From assembly GCF_963678635.1 (NCBI RefSeq), contig NW_026971596.1, forward strand, positions 1 to 20,837: a stretch of DNA of 20,837 nt, read 5' to 3'. The stretch comes from Symsagittifera roscoffensis (taxonomy: Eukaryota; Xenacoelomorpha; Acoela; Convolutidae). Made by a program: the position numbers and the translations under genes. Shown piece by piece: positions 1 to 10,000 of this stretch (positions are counted from its first letter, which is position 1; each line of letters begins with the position of its first letter). The notes under the pieces were generated by a model that worked only from the letters and a program-made list of their open reading frames with translations, was not told the DNA's origin and ran no database searches.

Positions 1-764
1 AACATGGAAAATAACAGTTTAGCCGAATAAGGTTCGGTACTTCATTAAAATAGCTGTCGGAAAAAAATCTAACAAGTTTGAGCTATTTTTGAAGCATTTC
101 CTAATATTCTAGTGCATAAAACAGTTCTACTAGTCATAATGAAAAAAAAACTCATATGGTATAATCTTACTTAACAAAACCTAAATGAACGTTTGCCCTC
201 AAAAAGTTTTATCGATCACAAAACTCATGTTTTTTCATAACTGCAATTTAGTCGCAGTTTTCATTGAAATTAAAATCAAATTTTTATCAAAATCATTTTG
301 ATATCCCAACAAAGAGTGTCTGATTTTAAGAAAAAAAAATTAGATCGAATTGTATTTTTTCCCATTTGTGAAATAAGTTGTATGCAAAGAGCTCAAAAAT
401 CACCATTTAAGTAGAAAAAAAATAATGGCAAGAATTGTTTATTATACAGTTTATAATGCTAGTATCAAACAAATTACAGCTCAAATAGTTGCCATTCGCA
501 AGATAATTGTTATAGAATTTTTTGGTATGGCCACCCAAAAAAATTTTCGGAGATTTTATATAAGTAAAGTCACTTGCAAAAATCTAACTTGTGTTCAAGT
601 ATCCAAACTGACCATGCTGAAAAACTTCTCCTATCGAACAAATTTCTTCGGCTCTTTATATGTTTAAACGTTCAGGTTGTAGCTATTATCTATAAGTTTT
701 GAACAAAAGTCTTTCTGAAAGATTTGAAATAAAAAACTTTCAATTACATATTCATTATCAGGCC
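1..764. other. No recognisable gene or repeat
   Basis: AT-rich sequence with many A and T runs. It probably belongs to the first intron of gene 1 or to upstream DNA. An 80-codon open frame at 425-667 has no known motif, no splice context and no signal peptide, and I do not call it a gene. Confidence 0.4.
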
Positions 765-793
765 AAATTGTGCACTGGTGAGGCGCACAATTT
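765..793. repeat. Hairpin with 9-bp perfect stem
   Basis: AAATTGTGC (765-773) and GCACAATTT (785-793) surround an 11-base loop. It lies close to the left edge of the GGATTCC-rich repeat block. Confidence 0.45.
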
Positions 794-929
794 TGTGTCT
801 TTATGTTACTGGATTCCAGATACAACTATTTAAACATGTTCCAAAATGTGAGAAGATTTCACTTACAAAATTTTCGTGGACTCCACGTACAGATACCTGT
901 AACGTAAATTTTGTCGGCACATTAGTTTT

Positions 930-1310
930 GTTGTGGATTCCGCACCGAGCGAAATAGGTAGTTGTTCAGGATTCCGCAAACGTAAGTGGATTCCGCAAAT
1001 TTATGCGGATTCCCCCTCAGAGTTTGCGGATTCCACTTACAGTTGCAGATTCCACGGTAGCTTAAGTTTACTAAACACATATATTTCTTTTTGTTTTTGG
1101 ATTCCACAAACTGTTCCAGATTATGCAAAGTTTGTTAATTTCGTTGTAGATTCCGCAAAATTGCTGCTTTTAGAGCAACTTTGAGCAATACAGTGTCTTA
1201 AATTTTGTCCGTGGAATTCAAAACAGCAAAAAATAGCAATCTTGCTGATTCCGTAGCAATTTTGCTTTTGGCCTGTCGCGGAATCCGCTTACAATTCACC
1301 AAATACACAG
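930..1310. repeat. Interspersed GGATTCC(GCAAA) repeat block
   Basis: Many copies of a roughly 10-base word such as TGGATTCCGCAAA, GCGGATTCC and AGATTCCAC occur at irregular spacing, some with GTAAGT-like linkers. The word is close to its own reverse complement (GGAATCC against GGATTCC), so both strands look alike. Short open frames here on both strands are by-products of the repeat. Confidence 0.5.
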
Positions 1311-1854
1311 TTTGATCTCATGACGTTGTGGTTCAACAAATCTGGCGGTGAACAATCATTTTGAGGTCAATAAGGAACACTGTAAATGAGCCAGGATTTT
1401 TTTGTACGTATTGCTCCAACAGATATGATAGAAGATTTATGAATTTTTGAATATAAAATTAAACCTTACACTCAGCATCATCTTAGCTATTTGTGGTTTA
1501 AGTAGTTAGTTTTTTTGAGCTTGCTACCAGCTAGTGATTTCCCATCAATCAAATTGAAAAAAAAATGTTATAGTTGGTCATCAAAACGAGAAAAGGTGAC
1601 AAAAAATTCTTAATGGGATAATTGCATAATGAAGTTTGTGACCCGCAAAAATCAATTAGATTTATGTCTCTTACCTTGAATAATAACTGTTTGACTGCTT
1701 TATTTGGCTCATTAGCTTCCTTTTATTCCATATGAGATGATTTCTGACCAGAATTAAATTGCCGTTTACGTTACGGGAAAAAAGAAGTTGGAAAACAGAG
1801 AGCACTATTTATATCTATCGGCAAATGTTTTAAATCATATCTCTGCAAAAACTC
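1311..1854. other. No recognisable feature
   Basis: AT-rich unique-looking sequence without supported exons. Confidence 0.35.
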
Positions 1855-1862
1855 ATCAGAGG

Positions 1863-2296
1863 CAGGGGCGGATTTTGGGGGGAGGGGTGGGCGGACGCCC
1901 CCTCCCCTTCCCTCAGGGATTCGACCCCCTGCCGACCCAAAGGGTCTCCCCTTTGATACTTTTTAAGAAATCCATTTTTTGCCGACCATCCCTAAAATTT
2001 TTTTAAAGGCGCCTTTGGCGCCAATATATACTGACTTTGAGGGGGAGCGCGCGCCAAAAAAACGCAATTTTTTGATCAAAATTTTCCAATAAGTGCCGAA
2101 AAACGCCTTTTTTGGCCTGTTTTCCAAAAAATTTGCCTGCGGCGCAAAACGTTTGGCTTAAATAGGGACAAAACTGTGCTTTGGAAGAGCTCGAAAAATC
2201 AATTTGGTCGACCTAAAAAAAAGGTCGTCAAAATTTTCGAAAATTTTTTGAAAATCCGCCCCCCCCCCCCTCGAGAGAATCCTAGACCCGCCCCTG
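1863..2296 (+). mobile_element. hAT-type MITE, copy 1 (434 bp, intact ends)
   Basis: It begins CAGGGGCGGATTTTGG and ends CCTAGACCCGCCCCTG, an imperfect terminal inverted repeat of about 16 bp, and is flanked by a perfect 8-bp target duplication ATCAGAGG (1855-1862 and 2297-2304). The 8-bp duplication and CAGNG termini are typical of hAT elements. Inside are a palindromic GATTCGACCCC segment, GGCGCC-containing stems (AAGGCGCCTTTGGCGCC) and G- or C-runs next to the ends. There is no transposase. Copies of the same family lie at 4275-4615 (inverted), 19607-20001 and, more diverged, 8472-8886. Confidence 0.85.
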
Positions 2297-2848
2297 ATCA
2301 GAGGTGACGTTTTTTTCCAATTTTGAGCCCAGGGTATCAATATTTTTCAGACTGTATAATATATCTTCATCAAAAATTTCTTAGTCATTATTCGGAAAAC
2401 AGACGAAATAACAAATTGTTTTCTATTGAGATTATGATATACTAGAATTTAAATGTTTTTAGTTGCCGGCTTTTTCCCATGACAGCTTTTATGCATAGGG
2501 GTTGTGATGGGCAAAAGCAAACTTTCTTGCAAATCCATTATCTGAGAGAGCGACATTAGCAAATAGTTTCTAGCCTGTTTTCAAGTGCATCAAATTGCAT
2601 TGTTAGCTGACAGCTACTCTGGAATCCGGGTCGAAGTCCTCGACTTGTGCTTCGACTTTGAAAAACGAGTAAGTGCAGTTTTGCAACTGAAAAACCGCGG
2701 TCGAAAAGCAACTCTAGGTCGAGTACAAAACCTAAGCACTTAATTTAGAAGCAAACAATAAAAAATTTCTTTCAAATTGTACATGGCAGTCAATAGTTGA
2801 GAAAGTCGAGAATATTGAAACATACCCAATTTTGGTCGAGAAAGTCGA
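2297..2848. other. No gene; GTCGA-rich approach to the minisatellite
   Basis: After the hAT duplication the sequence is AT-rich. From about 2630 it contains GTCGAAGTCCTCGACTTG, a short palindromic stretch, and then the first GTCGAGAAAGTCGA words that continue into the 22-bp repeat. Confidence 0.4.
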
Positions 2849-2990
2849 TGCGTAGATCGAGCACAGTCAAAACATAGGTTGAGCACAGTCGAGTTATAGG
2901 TCGAGCACAGTGGAAACATAGGTTGAGCACATTCAAAACATAAGCCGAGCACAGCCGAATAGTAGGTCGAGCGCAGTCGAAACATTGGGT
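2849..2990. repeat. 22-bp minisatellite, about six and a half units
   Basis: Units of 22 bp start at 2849, 2871, 2893, 2915, 2937, 2959 and 2981 (partial), with consensus AACATAGGTCGAGCACAGTC plus GA. They differ from one another at a few positions each. Related words recur at 2812-2848 and 3770-3890. Open frames on the minus strand here simply translate the repeat. Confidence 0.8.
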
Positions 2991-2999
2991 GAACAAACA

Positions 3000-3524
3000 A
3001 AAACCGGATTTAGAAATGCAATTTTTGTCGCATTTTTGCTAGCATAATTGAAAGACAGATGCAAAAAGTCAAATTATCCTGTAAAAATTTATTTTCAACG
3101 TGCAACTAGCTATAACCAGCATAATATCAAATGCAGGACGACCACGAGAAGGCCTGCACATGATCCCAAAAATATATATATGCCAATTTTTCGGGGCAAC
3201 GACAAAACCCTCACCAAAAAAAACAGAAAGCTTAATTTTTTGTGGTAACTTGAGCGCCCTGGTATGTGGATATTAGTACGCTATTATACGCTAAATTTAT
3301 CGTTTTTTTGTATTGTTTGTACTGTGATGTTTTGATTCTTTTGCTTTTTTCGAAACTACTCACAACTTTTCTGAATCGATAACTACTTTGAAATATTTGA
3401 AGACTGTTACTCTCAGGGTTTTTTCCTGATACAAATAACCTTGATGCACTGAATTTCGAAGATACGGAATAATCATATGAGCTTGAGTATTTTTTTCTCT
3501 CACCAGACATAAATTGGCTTTGTA
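3000..3524. other. No recognisable feature
   Basis: AT-rich. Open frames at 3232-3510 and 3360-3632 on the minus strand overlap one another, lack known motifs and look like chance. Confidence 0.35.
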
Positions 3525-3890
3525 GCTGGCCATTTTCGAATCAAATCTGAGATGGATCAAGTAGTTTTGTGAACTTTTTGAGCTTAGTCTGTTATCATGT
3601 ACTCTTGCCAAAATGTCAAGGTAAAAAGTCATTTTTGTCTGGTTTTAGAAAAACTACCCGAGTTAGTCGCGCCACTTGAATTGCAAAACATCCCATTGTT
3701 ATTCGCGCCGCTTGAAGCGAATCTGAGATGGATCAGTTAAATTTGAAAGTTTTTTGTCTATCAAGAAAGTCGAAACATTGAATTTTGGCCGAGAAAGTCG
3801 AAACATATCTGATGTGGGTCAAACAAAGTTGAATACTTTTTTTGGGTCGAGAAAGCCGATACATGCCAAAAAATATATCGAGCACTTCGA
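3525..3890. repeat. Dispersed GTCGAGAAAGTCGAAACAT and AATCTGAGATGGATCA repeats
   Basis: A word CGAATC(AAAT)CTGAGATGGATCA occurs near 3537 and again near 3716, and GGCCGAGAAAGTCGAAACAT-type units occur at 3770-3890, similar to the sequence just left of the 22-bp minisatellite. CGCGCCACTTGAA and CGCGCCGCTTGAAG (about 3668 and 3704) form another direct pair. The block between 2630 and 3900 appears to be one degenerate repeat territory. Confidence 0.45.
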
Positions 3891-4016
3891 TCCGTGAACT
3901 TTCTAATAAATTTCCAGTGTCACATTATAGTTAGGTCAGGACTAGTGTAAACGTAAGCTATTCTGATGCAAAATTTTTGCTTTTTATTTTTTCAGTTTTC
4001 AATGTTTTCGATTTAG

Positions 4017-4131
4017 GAGGAGATGGATAGGCGCTGTTCAGCTGAAGTTGAAACCTGCCTGTTATGCTACGAAAGGATATGCCACGAGAAGTTGCGGCAA
4101 AATTGTGGACATGGCTATCTTTCTCCTGACG
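4017..4131 (+). CDS. Gene 1 exon with first five-cysteine cluster
   Basis: The acceptor is TTTAG before GAG GAG ATG; an in-frame TAG (4014-4016) rules out extension leftwards in this frame. The 38 codons carry five cysteines as C-x6-C-x2-C-x4-C-x7-C, and the C-x2-C-x4-C-x7-C core matches the beta-chain cluster of vertebrate clusterins. The exon ends in phase 1 at a G|GTATTT donor. Its start (GAGGAGATGG) and cysteine layout are shared with gene 2's exon at 20464-20566, so it corresponds to exon 2 of the family here. I find no signal-peptide exon in 1-4016. Confidence 0.72.
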
Positions 4132-6937
4132 GTATTTATGCCTATAAAACATAACTAAATAGTTAGTAGGTCTGCTGCGGTTGATAAACTTGCTTTTTTG
4201 GCAGTCATGTACGTGGATTTTCTCGAGGCGGCGTATTTTCAAACAATTGTCAAAAATTTCATTGACTTATTTTTAGCTCGACCAAACTGATTTTTGAGCT
4301 CCCCCTAAGCACTAAAAAGGCCTTGTTTTGACCAAATTTTCTGCGCCGTAGGCAAAATTTTGAAAAAACAGGCCAAACAAAGCAATTTTAGGCACTTTTT
4401 GGACATTTTTGAGAAAAAAAAGGTTTTTTTCGACGTTGGCTTCAACCTAAAAATTATTAAAATTGGCGCCAAAGGTGCCTTTAGAAAAAACATAGGGTCC
4501 GTCTGCCAAAAATGGATATCTCAAAATAGTATTAAGGGGACGGCAAGGGGTCGAATCCCTGCAGAGAGAGAAGGCATCCGCAAACCAACCCCCCCCCCTC
4601 CTACATCCGTCCTTGATCATGTAACTTTTTATGTATCGCGAAATCTAACAAATCTTGAAAATCATTATTAACTTCGTTAATGGAAAGTTGGAACAAAAAA
4701 AGATGCTGCGAGATACTGTAAATTGAAACTATAGCCTCAGTCATTCCAGAGCTATGGGAAAATTTAGAGTCGATTCGGAATCTATTTTAACCCTTATTGA
4801 CAGTAAAGTCAAAATCAATTTCAAATCAATGACAGCCGATCACTAGCGTGTCGAGGGGTGGGTACTTTGTACGCCCTCCTCCTCTCATTCCGCAGCTTCA
4901 ATTCTGATTGCCCAATTTTTTCAATTTTTGTCAAAAATAGTCAATTGTGAAAGACAAGTATTTGGATTTTTTCAGAGTTGTTGAAAGAATATCAGGCAAC
5001 GGACACATATGGCGACAGTAAGAATCAACAAAATGAATCAGTGCAGAAAAATTCATCGTTTGATAATGCAAAGGACTCCTTTATCGTCAATATCTCTATG
5101 ACCGCAGCTAAATCGAACAATGGACGACAAAAAGCGCAAATTTTGGAATTGGAGCATCTAGTGCAAGATGACCCAGTCATCAATGGCTTAGATGTCCTGT
5201 ACGAAGAGCTGAAGCATGGTTATATTCTAGTGATGTATCATATTTTTTCAACATGGCATTTCCAATCGCACACTAAAAAATGCTCAAATTTTCTGTTTTT
5301 CTAGACATTAATTTTGAGTACTGTGCAAATGAAAACTGTTTTTTGTGCCATGAGTAGAACCATTTCTGTCAAAAAAACTAACCGAAGAATGATAAAGTGT
5401 TTTTATCATTGACCAACGGCAGTGATGCTTACATTGCCAAAATCAAGACTCATTTTGTCAGCAAGAGATTTTCAAAAATTAAAGGTTAGTTTTTCCGTCA
5501 AAGCAGAAAACTAATTTAACTGAAAAAAAACATTCCTCAACGTGGATCTCAATTTCAAAAGGATTTCGAAGCCATTAAAAAATTTAATTAACACAGAATA
5601 TTGTTCGTTTCAAACATCAAAGGTCAAAATTTTTAAATGCAAAAAAAAAACAATTTGAATAAACCAATGTTAAGTGTACCGTTTACAGAAATTTTAAACT
5701 TTATGCCATAATGTTGTAGCTGAATTTTTTCATTAATCCGAGCAGAATCAAAAGGGTATCGGTGGACCCAGAAAGTTTAAATAGTTTGGAGAACTAAGTT
5801 TTAACTACAATCAGACAATTGCGATAGATGATAAAAATTGGTTGTTTTTTGTTTTTCTTATTTTCGAAATATTTGGCACATTGATAGATCCTCCTAACTT
5901 TTAGACGACCTCGACTGGACAAAAGAGGGGTGCAGCGACTACACAAAGGAATTGACATTGGATTTTTATGAAGACTACTGGACAAAATTTAATTTTGATC
6001 CGACCAATTTATTTGATTACGATCATCAGCATTCAGAAATAGAGGACACTTCTGATTCAGGTACGAGGAAAAAGTAGCGATTAAAATATCTTTTTTCGAC
6101 GTAACGTTTTCGGTTTAATTATTGAGTCTTCCACCATCTTATTGTTCCGACTATTGAAAATGGAGAGTAACTTTGTATTTGGGTGTTTTGTTCAAGTAAA
6201 ACAAATAATCATCGGAATGAGTCAAGCAATATATTTTATTTAAGTCATTTCATCTGATTCCTGATTGGAACGAAATTTTAAAAAGTGTCAATTAGCCAGG
6301 GTTGACAAAAAACGGTCTGAAACTTTTGAGTTTTAGTCTGATTTTGGTCAAACAATGTGATCGAGTAACGTTCATTCTATAAAATTAAGTTATTTATGAT
6401 GAAACAGAGAACTTTACAAACGAAAACCTGATTTTAAGTGCTTCTCGTAGCCTTTTTATAACAAAAAAGAATTTAAATAAGACTGAGTAGTAATTGGGCA
6501 AAAAATAGAAAAAATGTCAACTCTATTCAACATGCTTATCGAACATACATATTTCAGTATTTATTTTTCAGGCATTTGTATAATTCACTCATCACAACAT
6601 CCCAGAATAGGACAACCCATTGAAAAAACAAAAAAAAATGTCTTTTTTAAAGGCCGACAAAACTTTCTGTGCTACTTGCAGAGCAACCGGCTATCCTTGT
6701 TTAATTTGCTTTTATCTGCATCAAACTTTGCTCTGCAATTACATGGAATTAAAGTTTCTCAATTGAACAAATACAAAATAAAGTATGAGAGAGAGAAGAG
6801 AAAGAGACAGTATAAAATGAAGAATGGTGTGAGAATTGATAAGTTCAATGGTTGAATGGTTTTAAAGTAATGAAGGTATCAATTCTCACACTAACTTGTT
6901 TTTATACTGTATCTTCTCTCTCTCACTCTCTCTCTCC

Positions 6938-7036
<99 letters not shown>

Positions 7037-10000
7037 CTATATCTCTCCTAAAAAATTTTCTATTTTTTGCAAAATTTCTACTATCTCTTATTTAAGTTTT
7101 TTTGTCATGAAAATTCTGAGAGAAGCACTTAAAATTAGTTTTTTGTTTGCAAAATTACGTCTTTCATCATAAATGACTTAATTTTATAGAACGAACGTTA
7201 CTCGATTGCATAGTTTGCTCAAAATAAAAATAAAACCGACTAAAAAAAGTTTCAAATCGTTTTTGTCAACACTGGGACAATGGTTTTGAATTAATAATGG
7301 ATTTACCCGCACTTGAGTTCCATGGATAATAATCGTTTAAATTGTCATTTTATAGTCAGTATCTATGAAGTTACAAAAAAAATTGATTACAACGCATAAA
7401 AAATGGATTGTGATCCATTATTTTTTTCATCAATATAATCCATTATAATCGATTATAATCCAGTTAAAATAGATTATATTTTTAATGCCAATATAATCAC
7501 TTATAATTGGTTATAATCAATTCTAATGGATTTTTTCGAGAGGTTAGTCATGAAGATTCCAACTTTTTCTGAAAGAGATCGCATTTCCTGTTTCTTGCAA
7601 TTGCTACCTATTAGGTTTTCAATTTTTATATTAATTTTTGTCTTATATACCCCGTTTACCCCCTCCCTGTTTAACCCCCTCCCTGTTTACCCCCTCCCCT
7701 GTTAACCTCCACCCCTCTCCCGTCTTCCTCTCTACTTACATCCCCCGGTAAAAATGTGGGGGAGGGTAACCTGAACAACTGAGTCTTTTCCCCTCCCCGT
7801 CCCCGTCGTTCAAAATGGTAAACAAACTGGTGGGGGGATAAATTGTGAACTTGGGGGGTTGGGCATAAACTTTAGTACACATAGGATAAACGTAGAGAAC
7901 TGGGGGGAGAGGGTTTGGGAGAACGCCAATGTGGGGCAAAGTGGGGGGTGGGTTAATTCGAGTAGGTTTAGATTGCGAGTAGGTCGTGAGTTACGCAGAA
8001 ATGTTGCAAGTTTTGCGAATGATTTTGCAAAAAAAATGTATGGATTATTTTCCGTTATAATCAAATATAGTGGATTTTAAATGGATTATAATCCATTATA
8101 AAGGATTTTAAATGGAGTATTTTCCACTATAATGGATTTGAAAGGGTTGTTTTTTTTTACAAAAAAAATCGACTATAATGACAATATAATAGATTTCGTG
8201 GTCTAAATTTGCCACAATAACGGATTATAATGACAACATTTTAGACAACAATTTTACATTATAATCGATTATTATCCAAGAAACTCCGGTGCGGAAAAAT
8301 GCGTTCAAAGTTACGACTTAATTAACAAACAAAATGGAAAAAACAGCACATATTTTTTGAGAAAGGTAAAAACTAAAACAATGATAACTGCAACAAGTCA
8401 AATGAAAGTATAATTCTCTAAAACAATGATAACTGAAAGAAGTCAAATGAAAGAATAACTTTTGCCGAAAGCAGTAGCGGATTTATGGGGGCTTTGCTCT
8501 TCCAAGGGGATTCGACCCCGTGCCAACCCGAAGGGTCCCTCTTTGAACTATTTTGATTTATCCATTTTTGGCTGACAGACCTTAAATTTTTTGCCACTCC
8601 GCCACTCCGCCACAAAAAAAGGATAGATATTGACAAAATTGCACACAAAATGTATGAAAAATTGCACGTTAAATGAATTATAAACACAAAAACCAGCTTT
8701 TGGGCAACTAGTTAAAAGCTTTCTAATCGCAGGTATTCGTGCGCTAATTTTTGAATGTTTTTTGAAGAAAGTAACAGATGATTTATGATGTTTTTTTTCT
8801 TAAAGTCACATTTAACTTTTTAACCAACTGTTTTTTAGGAATGTTACAAATCTGCCCCCCTTGAGAAAATACTAGATCCGCCCCTGGAAAATAGCTATGA
8901 GTTCTCAGTAATCAAATCATCCCGCACCAGAGTTCCATGGATATTAATCGATTATAATGGAAAAATGTTGTTTAAAATGTTGTCATTATAATACAATATT
9001 GTGGCAAATTTAGACGTAATCGATTATGTGGTCATTAAAATCGTTTTTTTTTTTCGAAAAATAAAAAACGATTATAGTCCAATATAATCTATTATAATCC
9101 ATTGAAAATGGAGTATATTTCTTTTATGCCATTATAATGGATTTTTTTTGAGAGGTTAGTCATGAAATTTACAACTTTTTCTCAAAGTTATCGCATTTCC
9201 TGTTTAGTGCAGTTGCTACGTATTAGGTTTCATAAAATGTTACATTTCACTTTTCAATTTTTATAAAAGTTTTTGTCTTATTTACCCCGTTTACCCCCTC
9301 CCTGTTGTTACTCAACCCCCCTGTTTACCCCTCCCTTGCCCCTCCCCGTTTTCCTCCCTGCTTACATCCCCCCGCCGTTTACCCCCCTCCCCCTCGTTTT
9401 CCTCCCTGTTTACACCCCCCCCCGTTTACAACCCCCCCACAAAAGAAAAAGCCAGTTTACCACAACCTCCATTCGCCCCCCCCCCCTTTATGGGTAGGTA
9501 TTTATTGGTAGACTTTGGAAGAAGGGAGTTTTTGATTTACCCCCCCCCCCCCCCCCCCAATTAACCCCCCTCAATTTACTCCCCCCCCATCTTAGTTTAA
9601 ACCCCCTCCCCCACCCATTCACTCGGGTGGAGGGGGGTAAAAATATGGGGGGAGGGTAACCTGAACAACTGAATCTACTACCTCCCCCGTCCCCGTTCAA
9701 AATGGTAAACAAACTGCGGGGTTGGGGTAAACTGTAAACTTGGGGGGTTGGGCATAAACTTTAGTAAGCATGGGGGTGGGCGGAGCGATAAACGTAGAGA
9801 AGTGGGGGAGGGGGTTTGGGAAAATGCCGATGGGGGCAAAGTGGGGTAATCAATTTTTTATTATAGTCGAATAATTACCATGGAAATCCGGTGTGGGAAA
9901 GTCCGTTTAAAGCTACGACATTATTAACAAACAAAATGGAAAAAACAGCACATATATTTGCAAAAAGGTAAAAACTAAAACGATGATAACTGCAACAAGT

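Noticed and set aside
425-667. 80-codon open frame as exon 1 of gene 1
   Set aside because: There is no signal peptide and no similarity to gene 2's exon 1; no clear donor continues it to 4017 in phase.
1905-1935. GATTCGACCCC in the hAT-type MITEs as a pol III B box
   Set aside because: It differs from GGTTCGANNCC, has no A box at the right distance, and is part of a palindrome conserved for another reason. It remains only a possibility.
2849-2990. CRISPR-like array
   Set aside because: The 22-bp units are directly adjacent with no unique spacers, and the genome is eukaryotic.
6852-7172. 106-codon open frame rich in Ser and Leu
   Set aside because: It is the CT/TCTA microsatellite read as protein.
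9273-9511. Overlapping proline-rich open frames
   Set aside because: They are translations of TTTACCCCCTCC-type low-complexity DNA inside element B, in two frames at once, without splice or start context.
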